Virus record (IMG/VR): IMGVR_UViG_3300030328_005124 | Location: 1 to 21,701 of that record | DNA: 21,701 bases | Origin: a virus | Direction: 5' to 3' (one strand) | In this document: positions 1 to 10,200 of the stretch, one piece after another | How the letters are laid out: the number at the start of each line of letters is the position of its first letter | Position numbering within the stretch: position 1 is the first letter of the stretch | The notes under the pieces: generated by a model | Databases searched by the model: none | Seen by the model: the letters and a program-made list of their open reading frames with translations, nothing else | Told to the model about the DNA's origin: nothing | Program-made: the position numbers and the translations under genes

Positions 1-2762
1 GTAATAATAAAGAGTTACATTTACAAGCTGCTGGTGCTGTTGAGATACTAACAAATGCGACAGAAAAAGCTATAATAGCAAGGCAAGATGGAGATCTTGA
101 GCTCTATCATGCCGATTCTTTAAGAATAGAAACTACTGAATATGGAACCCTTTTTTACGGTGGACAGGCAGGTATAGGAACTATTGCTGGTCCCGCTACT
201 TTTCATATAGATCCAGCATCTGTAGGAGATAACACAGGAACAGTTGTAATTAAAGGTAATCTTCAAGTAGACGGAACTCAGACTACTGTAAATTCGTCTA
301 CAATGGATGTGGCCGATAAAAATGTAGGAATAGCAAGTGGAGCAGCAAATGATGCTGCAGCAGACGGTGCAGGTATTACCGTTTATTCAGGTGACGGTAA
401 TAAAACTTGGAATTGGGTAGATGCCACAGATGCATGGACATCATCTGAACATATTCAGGTTGCTGCTGGTAGGCAATTGGGTTTTGCGGATGATACGAAT
501 ACTTACGTCGATAGACCTGCTGTTGATAAAATAAGATTTACTACAGGTGGTTCGGAGAGATTAATAGTAACTAATGATGGTATAAATGTTACTGGTGTTT
601 CTACATTCTCTTCTAATATAGATGCTAATGGAGATCTAGATGTAGATGGTAGAGCAGAATTAGATAATGTTAACATAGCAGAAACATTAAATGTTGTCGG
701 TGTTTCTACATTTACAGGTGCTATTGATGCCAACGGTGATTTAGATGTAGATGGTCGGGCAGAGTTAGACAATGTTAATATTGCTGAGACATTAAATGTA
801 GTTGGTGTATCAACATTCACTGGTGCTATAGATGCTAATGGAGATTTAGATGTTGATGGTCGTTCTGAGTTAGACAATGTAAACATAGCAGAAACATTAA
901 ATGTTGTCGGTGTTTCAACATTCACTGGAGCAATAGATGCTAATGGAGACTTAGATGTAGATGGGCGATCAGAACTAGACAATGTAAACATAGCAGAAAC
1001 ATTAAATGTCGTTGGTGTTTCTACATTTACAGGTAATATAGATGCTAATGGTAATTTAGATGTAGATGGAACTTCTGATCTAGATCAAGTCAATATTGCC
1101 CAAGGATTAAATGTAACTGCTGGTATAGCAACATTTGCTGGTGACATTGATGCTAATGCTGACATGGAGTTAGCAGGTAACTTAGCAGTTACTGGTGTTT
1201 CTACACTTACTAAGGAAGTAGGAATTGGTAGTGCTCTTACTGTCGCTGGTGTATCTACATTTTCTGGTGATATTAATGTACCTGATAATATATCGGTATT
1301 ATTTGGTACTAATGATGATGGCAAAATTAAACATACTGGAGCTAATCTTCAAATACAGGAGACGACTGGTAATATACAAATAACAAACTATGCTAATGAT
1401 CTTGATGTAGATATTAGTAGTGATGATGGTAGTGGTGGTACAACAAATTATTTTAAGGCAGATGGTTCAACAGGTGAAGCGATTCTTTATAATTATGGAA
1501 CTGCGAGAATAAAAACTACTGGAACTGGTGTTACTATAACGGATACTTTAAGTGTTGCTGGTGTCTCTACCTTTACTGGTGCTTCTTCATTCAGTAGTGG
1601 TGCAACTTTTGATGGAGCTATAATTGGTTCTCCTGGTATAGATCTTCGATTGGGTGGTAATATTAACTCCAATTCTGGAATTACCACTCTTGGTGTTACA
1701 ACAGCAACTAATTTAACATTACAACAATTAAATGTATCTGGTGTATCTACATTTTCTGGTGATGTAAAAGTTGATGCTCAGCTTACTATTGATAGTTTAC
1801 GAGTTAAGGATGATGGTAGTGGTAATCCAATAGTACTCATCGCAACAGATGATCAAAATCCTTCTGCCTTACGTATCAAAAATGATACCTATCATTCTAA
1901 TACTTCAACTGGACTTAGTGTTAACCAACAGAATACTGGAGCATTTCATATTTCTGGTAAAGGAAACAGTGAATTTGTTCCTATTAAAATAAGAAGTCAA
2001 GATGGTAGTTCAACTAAAGAATTATTGCAATGGGATGCTGCTGGTAATGCAACATTTGGTTATGACTTAAGTGTTGCAGGTGTTTCCACATTCACTGGAG
2101 CAATTGATGCCAACGGTGATTTAGATGTAGATGGTCGCTCAGAATTAGATAATGTCAATATTGCTGAGACATTAAATGTTGCTGGTATTACCACATTCAA
2201 TGTTGATACTGGTTTCATTGGTGGTGGTGCTGGTATTACTTCTGCTTATTGGGATCAGTCTGCTGCTTCATTTAAATTCCTTGATAATGTAAAAGTACAA
2301 TTTGGAGATTCGCAAGATCTTTCCATACGGCATAATGGTTCTAATTCATTTATAGAAGATTCGGGAACAGGTGCGTTATATATTGACACCAATCACTTGT
2401 ATTTTAGAAAATATAATACAAATGATATTCTGGCTATGTTCCAGTCAGATGCTGAAGTTCAATTATTTCATTCTGGAACAAAACGTCTTGAAACCACTGG
2501 AACTGGTGTTGATATAACTGATAATTTGAATGTTGCTGGTGTATCAACATTCGTTGGTGAAACAAACATTGGTACTGGTGGAACAGTCTTTACTGCACTG
2601 GTTGGTGCTGCTGCATCTGTTGGTATTGGATCCGCAACTCCTGACTATATGTTGGATGTTGCTGGTGCAATAAATAGTGAAACAGACGTTAAAGTACAAG
2701 GTGTCAGTATTTCAGATACAGCTCTCAATGATGCCGTCGCAATGGCAATCGCTCTAGGTTAA
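1..2762 (+). CDS. Giant repeat-rich virion fibre protein, 5' end cut by the window
   Basis: The reading frame is open from base 3 to the stop at 2760-2762, so about 100 codons precede the first in-window ATG at 303. That ATG is not the likely start; the true start lies left of the window. At least 919 residues are visible. Upstream of 303 the frame encodes typical fibre sequence (GNLQVDGTQTTVNSS, then DKNVGIASG), a module common in phage fibre proteins. From base 594 there are five tandem 35-36-residue units of the GVSTFTGAIDANGDLDVDG type, and a displaced copy near 2079. Other parts carry GTKRLETTGTGV-type beta-rich repeats and one VGIGSATP motif near the end. The C-terminus (DTALNDAVAMAIALG) is of a kind seen in marine phage fibre proteins. 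Role inferred: an elongated, probably trimeric tail or baseplate fibre for host contact. No enzyme motif is visible. The next gene starts 6 bases after the stop. Confidence 0.85.
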   Translation, partial: NNKELHLQAAGAVEILTNATEKAIIARQDGDLELYHADSLRIETTEYGTLFYGGQAGIGTIAGPATFHIDPASVGDNTGTVVIKGNLQVDGTQTTVNSSTMDVADKNVGIASGAANDAAADGAGITVYSGDGNKTWNWVDATDAWTSSEHIQVAAGRQLGFADDTNTYVDRPAVDKIRFTTGGSERLIVTNDGINVTGVSTFSSNIDANGDLDVDGRAELDNVNIAETLNVVGVSTFTGAIDANGDLDVDGRAELDNVNIAETLNVVGVSTFTGAIDANGDLDVDGRSELDNVNIAETLNVVGVSTFTGAIDANGDLDVDGRSELDNVNIAETLNVVGVSTFTGNIDANGNLDVDGTSDLDQVNIAQGLNVTAGIATFAGDIDANADMELAGNLAVTGVSTLTKEVGIGSALTVAGVSTFSGDINVPDNISVLFGTNDDGKIKHTGANLQIQETTGNIQITNYANDLDVDISSDDGSGGTTNYFKADGSTGEAILYNYGTARIKTTGTGVTITDTLSVAGVSTFTGASSFSSGATFDGAIIGSPGIDLRLGGNINSNSGITTLGVTTATNLTLQQLNVSGVSTFSGDVKVDAQLTIDSLRVKDDGSGNPIVLIATDDQNPSALRIKNDTYHSNTSTGLSVNQQNTGAFHISGKGNSEFVPIKIRSQDGSSTKELLQWDAAGNATFGYDLSVAGVSTFTGAIDANGDLDVDGRSELDNVNIAETLNVAGITTFNVDTGFIGGGAGITSAYWDQSAASFKFLDNVKVQFGDSQDLSIRHNGSNSFIEDSGTGALYIDTNHLYFRKYNTNDILAMFQSDAEVQLFHSGTKRLETTGTGVDITDNLNVAGVSTFVGETNIGTGGTVFTALVGAAASVGIGSATPDYMLDVAGAINSETDVKVQGVSISDTALNDAVAMAIALG
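594..1121 (+). repeat. Five tandem ~105-bp coding repeats
   Basis: Units begin with the GGT of GVSTF at 594, 699, 804, 909 and 1014. The first four are exactly 105 bases; the last is 108 bases and diverges. Each encodes GVSTF-(T/S)-(G/S)-x-IDANGDLDVDG followed by (R/T)(A/S)(E/D)LDxVNIAETLNVV. The units differ mostly at synonymous third positions, so this is an in-frame protein repeat that can lengthen or shorten without breaking the gene. Confidence 0.9.
2079..2183 (+). repeat. Displaced copy of the 105-bp repeat
   Basis: A single full-length 105-base unit encoding GVSTFTGAIDANGDLDVDGR and then SELDNVNIAETLNVA sits about 960 bases downstream of the tandem array in the same gene. Its core (GATGCCAACGGTGATTTAGA and onwards) is nearly identical to the unit at 699-803, including the rare GCC AAC codons. 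This suggests copying between distant parts of the gene. Confidence 0.85.
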
Positions 2763-2768
2763 TTACAA

Positions 2769-3101
2769 ATGGCAAATACTTTTAAATTAAAAACTAAAGC
2801 AAATGTGGGTACGGCAACATCAAATGTTTATGTTGTACCTAACAGTCCTTCGACAACAACAGTAGTTATCGGTATTACTGTTGCGAATACTACTGGAAGT
2901 GGTGTTAATGTTGGATTAGGTATAACCAGATCATCAACTGATGATATTAATTTGATGAAAAATGTTCCGATACCTCAAGGATCATCATTAGAATTCATGC
3001 AAGGAAATAAAGTAGTATTAGAAGCAACAGATACTATTACTGCGGTTAGTGATGTAAACAACAGTGTTGATATAGCGTTAACTATAATGGAAATTACCTA
3101 A
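2769..3101 (+). CDS. Small beta-rich phage structural protein, unassigned
   Basis: This 110-residue protein starts MANTFKLKTKANVGT, followed by a VYVVP segment, a VVIGITVANTTG strand, IPQGSSLEFMQGNKVVLEATDTITAVS, and ends ALTIMEIT. The pattern of alternating strands ending in a short ILE(I/V)S-like tail recurs in small uncharacterised proteins encoded beside fibre genes in marine phages. I recognise the pattern but cannot name a family with confidence. It has no signal peptide, membrane span or cysteine. It sits 6 bases after the upstream fibre gene and 1 base before the next, with no good ribosome binding site, so it is probably translated by coupling within one transcript. A role as a small decoration, connector or chaperone for the fibres is inference. 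Confidence 0.75.
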   Translation: MANTFKLKTKANVGTATSNVYVVPNSPSTTTVVIGITVANTTGSGVNVGLGITRSSTDDINLMKNVPIPQGSSLEFMQGNKVVLEATDTITAVSDVNNSVDIALTIMEIT

Positions 3102-3102
3102 T

Positions 3103-6100
3103 ATGGCACTTACAAAAGTTACTGGACCATTAGTTAGTGGAAGTACTAACAATTTAGGAGATTATACTGTTAATAATATTACTGGTGTTGCTGCAACATT
3201 TAGTGGCAATTTATCAGTTGGTGGTACGATAACTTATCAAGATGTTACAAGTATAGATTCGGTTGGTATAATTACAGCACAAGCAGGTATTCATTTAGGT
3301 ATTGGGGCAACAGCAGGAAAAATAGATATTGCAACAGGTATATCTACATTTACTAAAGTTGGTATCGGAACCACTAATCCAATAGCAAAATTGGAAATAA
3401 CTGGAAATGCTATTATTGGAAGTGCAGACAAAACAAATTTTTCCAATACACTTAACACAAGTGGTAATGGATTAGGTGTAACTGGATTCAGAGCTCTTAA
3501 TATTGTTGATAATAATGCTGTAATAAAAGTATCAAGAACTCACGATACTTATGGGGGAGGGATAGATTTTCAGCATTGGAATCCTGATATATCTACAAGG
3601 TATGGTAGAGGAATTGTTGGGATTGAGTCTAGTAGTATGTATATGATGAATACTACTGAAGAAGGTTACATACACTTTAATACTAGACCAACTGGTGTTG
3701 CTCATACAGAAAGAGTTCGTATCACATCAGCAGGTAAAGTTGGTATCGGAACTACTAATCCAGTAAGAAATTTAACAATTCATGGTGGATCAAGTGAAGC
3801 AAAATTAAATTTCTCAAATGTTGGAACAGGAGCAACAGGAACGGTATTTGGTGCTAACAGTAATGGTAATACTATATTATGGATATATGAAAATAAACCA
3901 TTTTATGTTGCAACTAATAATCAAGAAAGACTTCGCATCGATTCAGGTGGTAAAGTTGGTATCGGAACTAATAATCCAGATCACAATCTACACGTTTATC
4001 AAAATGCTGGTGATGCTGTAGTTACAATAGAATCCCAAGGTAATAATAATCATGCTGCACTTGAATTTTATCGCACATCATCTGCTGGAGATCATAAGGG
4101 TGCAGGATCAATTTATGTAACTGGTGATACTAGTACTAGTACAGCAACAATGAATTTTGGTGTTGCTTCTAATATTTCTCATGGTGCAAATCCAAGACTG
4201 AGTATTGTTGGTGATGGTAAAGTTGGAATCGGAACCACTACTCCAACAGAAAAATTAGATGTCCTTGGTAATTTAGTAGTTGCAGAGTCTATTGTAGTTA
4301 ATAGACCTCGAATAGTTTTATCTGCTCCTAATGATGGTACAAATTATAGACATTTATTTGGTGCAAACTTACAAGTTAATAGTTCTGGAACTTTTACAAC
4401 TCCAACTGCAAACATTAGTGGTGGTGGATGGGAATATTTTTCTGCAAATAGTCTTAATGCACATGGAGATATAAGATACCTATCTGCACCTGATACAAAT
4501 GCAACATCATCAACACCAGTAGAAAGATTTCGTATCGATAATGATGGTAACGTTGGTATCGGAACTGATGATCCAAGTGCTCTCTTGCACGTAGAAAAAG
4601 ATGGAACCTCTCAGGTTCTAGCAAAGTTTGAGTCCAATATGGGTACAAACAATAGTAGAGCACTTTCTCTAACTTCTCCAACATCAGACAGTGCATCTTT
4701 ACCTTTTACATTCTCTACTGGTAATTCGATTGAATTTAAATGTGATGATCATATTGGATTGCATATTGCATTTGATGGTAAAGTCGGTATTAATACTGAT
4801 ACTGGTATAAAGGCACCACTTCATGTTGCCCATGCTGACGGTGGTTTTGGTGCTACACCATATAATAAGGCTGCGATTTTTGGTTCTCAAGGTTGGGTAG
4901 ATGATACTAGATATCACTATAATGATGCAACTATTTTTATCTCAGGTAGAAATAATGCTGGTATTGATACTGGTGCTGGAATAGAATTTACCACTCGTAC
5001 TGTGGCTGATAATAATTGGAGACATGGAGCAATTACTTTTGGTCAAGATGGTATTTTTAGAGTTCTTAATGGTGGTGCTGGAACAACAGAAGGAACAGAA
5101 AAAGTTAGCATCTTAACAAATGGTAATGTTGGAATCGGAAGTACTACTCCAACATTAGGATTAGATATAAACAGAGGTGCTAATTCTGGTGTCTTTTTGG
5201 GTAATCCTATACATGGATATAAGGTAAGAGCGAATGTAACTAGTTCTAATGATTATGGATTGTTGATTGAGGATGAAGATGGTGTTGATCTTTATAGAGC
5301 AGTAGCTTCTACTGGTAGTTCTAACGAAAATACTCATACATTTTTTACAGCAGGTGAAGAAAGATTTCGCATCTTAGCAAATGCTGATATAACATTTACA
5401 GGGGTAGATACTAGTTTTGCGACAATAAAGTACGCAGCTAATTTCGCAAAATTAGATTTAAGAGGAACAAATATTGCAAACTCATATCATTATATCTTAA
5501 GTTATGGTGAAGGTCATGCTGAAGCTGATCACTTCCATATGGTGAATAAAACAACAAATGGTAGTTTAGTATTCCGCACTGGTTCCTCAACAGATACAAG
5601 ACTTACCATCAAATCAGATGGAGAAACTAATATTGGAACTGGTGTTGTAAATATTGCAAAGTTCTGTCAGTCTGGTAATCATCATCAAATTGTAGGACAA
5701 GCAGCAGATGATGTTGCTGCATTGGATGTTTATTCTCAACATGGTAATGATGGTGATAGAATATCTTTTGCTGTTTCTGACAATAGAACTGGTAGTAAGA
5801 GTAATTCTTTTGTTGTAAGAGGTAATGGTCAAGTTGGTATTGGAACCGAGAAATTTTATGATAGTTCTACAAAGTTAGAAGTAAAAGGAAGAATTAATAC
5901 AGTTGGTAGTGCATCCACAGGATCTATAAACCCAGGTAATGGTACTGTTGTTAATGTAGGTTCATTAACAAATCATGATGTACAGTTGATGACTGGTAAT
6001 TCTACCAGAGTAACAATTGTACAAGGAGGTACGTCTGGGGAAGCAATGCGTATCTCAGGTGTTGGTGTAACTGTACAAAGTTCCTTAACTCCTAATTTTG

Positions 6101-6915
6101 AAGTACAGACTACAGCTTCTTCAGGTCAGGATTGTAAGATAACACTAAAAGGTGCAAGAACTTCTTCTAGTACCAGTAGTATTGCTATGATACGATTCGT
6201 TAATGATACATCTTCCTCATATACGATGGGTGAAATTGTTGGTATGGATCCAGCTGGATCACATGCTAGTCAAATAGGTGATATAGTCTTTAGAACAACT
6301 CATAATGATACCACAACTGAAGTTGCTAGATTTACAGGTGGTGCAACTGCTGCTGGTAGAAATTTAAAATTTGCGGATGGATCTGGTATTGATTTCTCTG
6401 CAACTAGTAATTCACCAGGTGCTAACTCTGATACGTCAAATGAAGTTCTGGATGATTATGAACGAGGAACTTTTGATTTCAAATTAGAGGATGCAAATAG
6501 TGGTAGTGATACTCTTAAGATGCATTATGTTAAAGTCGGAAGCATAGTACATTGTTATGGTCCATTTAGAGGTAGTGAAGGATCAACTGCATCTGTATTT
6601 TGGCAATTATCAGGTACAACAGATTCAAATATAACTACTACTTGTGAATTACCATTCATTCCTGTAGATTCTGGTGCATGTGAATCACCAATTTATAGAA
6701 ATATAGAAACAAGAGAAAGTACACCGAACAATCCTGCAGATGGTGATACTATGCCAGTTTTGGGTTGGGCAGCAGGAGATTCAACATGTAGATTAACTGA
6801 TACCAGAACTGAAAAATCATATAATGCTTATACTGGTGGTGATACAATGCGAAAAGCTGATACTAGGACTAACGTTGTTCTACATTTTAATTTTTGCTAC
6901 GTTACAAATTCCTAA
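3103..6915 (+). CDS. Giant modular tail-fibre-like virion protein (1270 aa)
   Basis: The N-terminus (MALTKVTGPLVSG, then GDYTVNNITGVAATF) matches the N-termini of the 1705- and 852-residue proteins in this window, which suggests a common attachment end. A module ITYQDVTSIDSVGIITAQAG at about residues 45-65 recurs in the 1359-residue protein. From about residue 86 to 915 there are around eight units of the form (R)IDxxGKVGIGTTNPxxxLxV, each followed by a variable 60-150-residue beta-rich insert. The C-terminal domain begins at LDDYERGTF (about residue 1116), a known entry motif to receptor-facing C-terminal domains of phage fibres, and continues YVKVGSIVHCYGPF to the end. I see no S74 autoprotease signature. 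Role inferred: a trimeric fibre with its tip at the C-terminus. The ATG at 3103 lies 1 base after the previous stop, so translational coupling is likely. Confidence 0.85.
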   Translation: MALTKVTGPLVSGSTNNLGDYTVNNITGVAATFSGNLSVGGTITYQDVTSIDSVGIITAQAGIHLGIGATAGKIDIATGISTFTKVGIGTTNPIAKLEITGNAIIGSADKTNFSNTLNTSGNGLGVTGFRALNIVDNNAVIKVSRTHDTYGGGIDFQHWNPDISTRYGRGIVGIESSSMYMMNTTEEGYIHFNTRPTGVAHTERVRITSAGKVGIGTTNPVRNLTIHGGSSEAKLNFSNVGTGATGTVFGANSNGNTILWIYENKPFYVATNNQERLRIDSGGKVGIGTNNPDHNLHVYQNAGDAVVTIESQGNNNHAALEFYRTSSAGDHKGAGSIYVTGDTSTSTATMNFGVASNISHGANPRLSIVGDGKVGIGTTTPTEKLDVLGNLVVAESIVVNRPRIVLSAPNDGTNYRHLFGANLQVNSSGTFTTPTANISGGGWEYFSANSLNAHGDIRYLSAPDTNATSSTPVERFRIDNDGNVGIGTDDPSALLHVEKDGTSQVLAKFESNMGTNNSRALSLTSPTSDSASLPFTFSTGNSIEFKCDDHIGLHIAFDGKVGINTDTGIKAPLHVAHADGGFGATPYNKAAIFGSQGWVDDTRYHYNDATIFISGRNNAGIDTGAGIEFTTRTVADNNWRHGAITFGQDGIFRVLNGGAGTTEGTEKVSILTNGNVGIGSTTPTLGLDINRGANSGVFLGNPIHGYKVRANVTSSNDYGLLIEDEDGVDLYRAVASTGSSNENTHTFFTAGEERFRILANADITFTGVDTSFATIKYAANFAKLDLRGTNIANSYHYILSYGEGHAEADHFHMVNKTTNGSLVFRTGSSTDTRLTIKSDGETNIGTGVVNIAKFCQSGNHHQIVGQAADDVAALDVYSQHGNDGDRISFAVSDNRTGSKSNSFVVRGNGQVGIGTEKFYDSSTKLEVKGRINTVGSASTGSINPGNGTVVNVGSLTNHDVQLMTGNSTRVTIVQGGTSGEAMRISGVGVTVQSSLTPNFEVQTTASSGQDCKITLKGARTSSSTSSIAMIRFVNDTSSSYTMGEIVGMDPAGSHASQIGDIVFRTTHNDTTTEVARFTGGATAAGRNLKFADGSGIDFSATSNSPGANSDTSNEVLDDYERGTFDFKLEDANSGSDTLKMHYVKVGSIVHCYGPFRGSEGSTASVFWQLSGTTDSNITTTCELPFIPVDSGACESPIYRNIETRESTPNNPADGDTMPVLGWAAGDSTCRLTDTRTEKSYNAYTGGDTMRKADTRTNVVLHFNFCYVTNS
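4012..4130 (+). repeat. Module shared with the 1359-aa fibre gene (copy A)
   Basis: This 119-base stretch aligns without gaps to 15125-15243, with about 16 mismatches by hand count. It encodes the segment DAVVTIESQGNNNHAALEF followed by GAGSIYVTGDT. The protein similarity continues to the next VGIGT motif, but the DNA match is strongest here. Confidence 0.8.
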
Positions 6916-6921
6916 TAAATA
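6914..6921 (+). promoter_or_regulatory. T4-type late promoter box (AATAAATA)
   Basis: AATAAATA differs from the T4 late consensus TATAAATA at the first base and overlaps the stop codon of the 1270-residue gene. It lies 38 bases before the ATG at 6960, which leaves room for a leader containing a strong ribosome binding site. T4-like late genes are read by a phage sigma factor that recognises this single box. Chance matches are possible in AT-rich DNA, but the position in an intergenic gap supports it. Confidence 0.6.
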
Positions 6922-6928
6922 ATAATGC

Positions 6929-6942
6929 CTAAACCTGTTTAG
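6929..6942 (+). other. Short palindrome in the leader of the 95-aa gene
   Basis: CTAAAC-CT-GTTTAG is a perfect inverted repeat of 6 bases per arm with a 2-base centre. It lies between the late promoter box and the GGAGG ribosome binding site. It could form a small hairpin in the mRNA or be a protein-binding palindrome; it could also be chance. Confidence 0.35.
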
Positions 6943-6945
6943 TTC

Positions 6946-6950
6946 GGAGG
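6946..6950 (+). promoter_or_regulatory. Ribosome binding site GGAGG
   Basis: GGAGG stands 9 bases before the ATG at 6960. It is one of only two strong Shine-Dalgarno sequences at gene starts in the window. It fixes the start of the 95-residue gene and suggests that this product is made at a higher rate than the fibres. Confidence 0.75.
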
Positions 6951-6959
6951 ACTTTCCTA

Positions 6960-7247
6960 ATGGCTCTTACTGAATCAATTGAATATGATAAGATTGAAGT
7001 TGTTGGACTTTATAAACATATTCAAGTTAGAAAAGCTACAGTTATAAAAAAAGACGGAAATGAAATAACTCGTACATTTGATCGTTATGTTTTAAAATGT
7101 GGATCTCTAGATGGTGATAATGAATTAGTAGAAACTGATATTTCTGGTCAACCAGATGAAGTAAAAGTAATATGTAATGCAGCATGGACAAATGCAGTCA
7201 AAGAATCTTGGAAAAACTATATGATTGCCCATGATAATGGAACTTAA
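6960..7247 (+). CDS. Small conserved-type phage protein, function unknown (95 aa)
   Basis: The product is MALTESIEYDKIEVVG followed by YKHIQVRKATVIKKDG, a FDRYVLKCG stretch and a C-terminal helix VICNAAWTNAVKESWKNYM. It is a small mixed alpha/beta protein with no signal peptide or membrane segment. The N-terminal half looks like two beta-hairpins and the last third is a Trp-containing amphipathic helix. I recognise similar short proteins next to fibre genes in T4-like cyanophages, but no function is known to me. It has its own late promoter box and a strong GGAGG site, unlike the fibre genes around it, which suggests abundant independent expression. A fibre-assembly helper or small virion component is plausible inference only. 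Confidence 0.8.
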   Translation: MALTESIEYDKIEVVGLYKHIQVRKATVIKKDGNEITRTFDRYVLKCGSLDGDNELVETDISGQPDEVKVICNAAWTNAVKESWKNYMIAHDNGT

Positions 7248-7264
7248 TTGTTATGAAATGTACT

Positions 7265-7272
7265 CATAAATA
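7265..7272 (+). promoter_or_regulatory. T4-type late promoter box (CATAAATA)
   Basis: CATAAATA lies 13 bases before the ATG at 7286. With T4-like spacing, transcription would begin about 6 bases after the box, giving a leader of only about 8 bases and excluding any Shine-Dalgarno sequence from the transcript. Confidence 0.6.
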
Positions 7273-7285
7273 GGTAAAAAGTATA

Positions 7286-10200
7286 ATGGCATTAGATAAA
7301 TTAACTAAAATTGATTCTCAAACTGGTATAAGAACCACAGCTGATTATACTGTATCAGATTTAACAGTGGATACTGTAACTGTTAAATCTGGTGGAATCA
7401 AGATGCCAGTTGGAATGAGTACATTCCAAAATGTTACTGTTACTGGAGCATTAACAGTAGAAGGAACGACAACAACATTAGATACTAATTTGATAGGTGT
7501 AGATAGAGTTGAAGTAGGAGCAAATAGTGATAGTGTTGTTGGTGTAGCAGTCACACAAAGTGGATCAGCAGATATTGTAAAGTTAGTTGGATCAGGAAGT
7601 ACAGTTGTTACTGTTACTACTGGTGGAAATGTTCTTGTGGGAACAACAAATGAAGGTACTGCTGCCCAGTTGTTGTCACTTTATAGAACAGGTTCATCTT
7701 CATTAGAATTGAGAACTAATACAACTGGAAATAGTATTGTTCATTTTACTGATGGAGATCCACCATCAGGTAATGCAGCATATAGAGGATTTATCGAATA
7801 TAATCATAGAAATGATTTTATGAAGTTTGGTACTTCTGCGTCGGGAAGAGTTTGGATTAATAGTGCGGGAGTTGGTATCGGAACGACCAACCCACAAGTA
7901 AGATTGCATATATTAGCTGCTAATCCAGTTATAAGATTAACAGATTCAGATCAAGCAGCAGATAATAAGAGTTGGAATATTGCTGCTGGATTCTCTAATC
8001 TTTTAAGATTCCAAGCAATAAATGATTCTGGATCTGGTGGTGGAAATTTATTTGAATTTTATAGAACTGGAACGGCAATAAATCAATTCCGTGGACTTAA
8101 ATCAGCTGTTCCTTGGTTTGTAATTGATAATGACACCAGAAGAGTTGGTATCGGAACTAGTGTTCCAGACACACCTGTACACATATATGCAAACGACGCA
8201 ACATTAATTACTGCTGAGAGATCAACAAATGCTAATGCTGCCATAAGATATAAAAATACAGTTTCAAGTATGTTTGCTGGATTGACATCAAATGCGAATG
8301 GATGGGCAGTTGACGATGATGAAGATCTAGGAACAGCTCCAATGTTCTTTGTTGATCGATCAACAGGTAAAGTTGGTATCGGACTCACTAATCCAACTTA
8401 TAATTTGCATATAAAGAATGGTGCAGGTGATGCAAATTCTCGTGTTGAAGCTATTGCTGGTGATTCGTTACTTAATTTATCAAATACTGGAAATGCAAAT
8501 TGGAGTGGAATAAACTTTGTAAGAGAAAGAAGCACTGGAACTGGTGTAGTTGGTGGATCAATTTTTATGCCATCAGTTACTGCAAATAATAGTGCATTAC
8601 TGTATTTGCAAACTCAAACTGCTTCTGCTCAATCAGGTGTTGATGGTGCATTAACTGATAATAATGGTGTTAGATTAAAGTTAGCATCACAACCTGGTGG
8701 TGTTGCTGCAGATACTGCATTTACTGTTGAAGTAGGTGCTTCAGAAAGACTTCGCATCGACTCAAGTGGTTTCGTTGGTATCGGAACTGACAATCCACAA
8801 AAGACTTTAAATGTTTTTGCTGGTGTAGGAACAACTGAGTTAATTCGTCTTTCTCAAAATGTTGATGCTAGTGTTCAACAAAATTTTGGAATAGGTTGGT
8901 GCTCAAATAATGACCATGACTGGCCTGGAGCACAAATAACTTCTGAGGAATATGATGTCTCAGATCCAAGGAGATCTTTACTTTTTTATACTAGAGGAAC
9001 AAATGATGATATTGCTCCTACTGAAAGAATGCGTATCAATGCAGATGGCCAGGTTGCGATTGGAACTAATACTACAACTAATATTTTCCGTATATTTTAC
9101 ACTGATTCAACGGTATGGCCTTTTGGTTCTGTGGTAAGTGGAGCACCTTCATATACTCCATACTCTAATGAGGTAGTTCTTCAGAATCATGTAAGAGACA
9201 CAGAGGGTTCATTTGCTAGTATCTTTTTCCGTGCAGGATCAGATGCTAGTGGAGGTAAAATTGGAGCAGCAAGAATTGCTGCTGTAGAGACAGGAGATTA
9301 TAAAGCAGATCTTGTATTTGGAACAAGAAATACTACATTCGCTGAAAGACTTCGCATCCAATATGATGGTAAAGTTGGTATCGGAACTAATGTACCAGGT
9401 GCAAAACTTCATGTGCATACTGCTCCTGGTTATGGATCCATAGCAAAATTTGGTAGTACTGACAGTACATCTGGAGAACAATATGAAGCTCTAGAAATAA
9501 ACAATGGTACAGCAACATATCCTGCATTAATAAATCAGGCATCTGGTGATACTTTAGATTTAAGATCTTTGGGTTCGATTCAGGCAACGATAGATGCTAA
9601 TGCTAATGATAATAATACTAAGTATTTCCGTGTATCTGCTAATGGTATCGGTAATACTGCAACTGAATTATTCAGAGTTCATGAATCTGGTGATGTTGGT
9701 ATCGGAACGACTGGTAGTGTTAATAGATTGCATGTGTATTCGGATGTAGCTTCTCTTGCAAAATTTGAAAGAACTGGTGGAGCATGGGCAAAGGTAGATA
9801 TTAAAGCAGGTAATAATACTGGTAATTCATATCTTACATTTAGTGATACTGATGCATCTGAAGTTGGTGCTATTAATTATGAACATAATGATGATAGTTT
9901 GAGATTGATGACATATAATGGAAGTAGTAAGACTGATAAACTTATTATTACAGGGGTTGGAACTGTTTATATGCCAATTGAAGGTGCTAAATTTGGAGTA
10001 TCACAAGATCCAGATTTAACCACAATGGGTGCGACATCTGGAACTTGGCAACTTCCTGAAGTTGATGGGCAAACAATAGGTGCTGAGATGAGAATTGGAG
10101 ATATTAACTCCAGTACCACAGCATTAATTAGACTAGCAAGTTATGGATCTGGTGATGGTGGAGTAGGTGGTGGAGCAATTATGTTCACCAATACAAGATG

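Noticed and set aside
303-305. ATG at 303 as the start of the first fibre gene
   Set aside because: The frame is open without a stop back to base 3 and encodes fibre-type sequence, so the gene begins outside the window.
503-991. 162-residue antisense open frame across the repeat array
   Set aside because: It is the mirror of the 105-base repeats: the repeated codon pattern keeps the reverse frame free of stops. It has no ribosome binding site or plausible product.
594-1121. CRISPR-like regular repeats
   Set aside because: The repeats are contiguous, 105 bases long, coding and without unique spacers.
3818-4021. 67-residue + strand frame inside the 1270-residue gene
   Set aside because: A different frame of a clear coding region with no start signal and no recognisable product.
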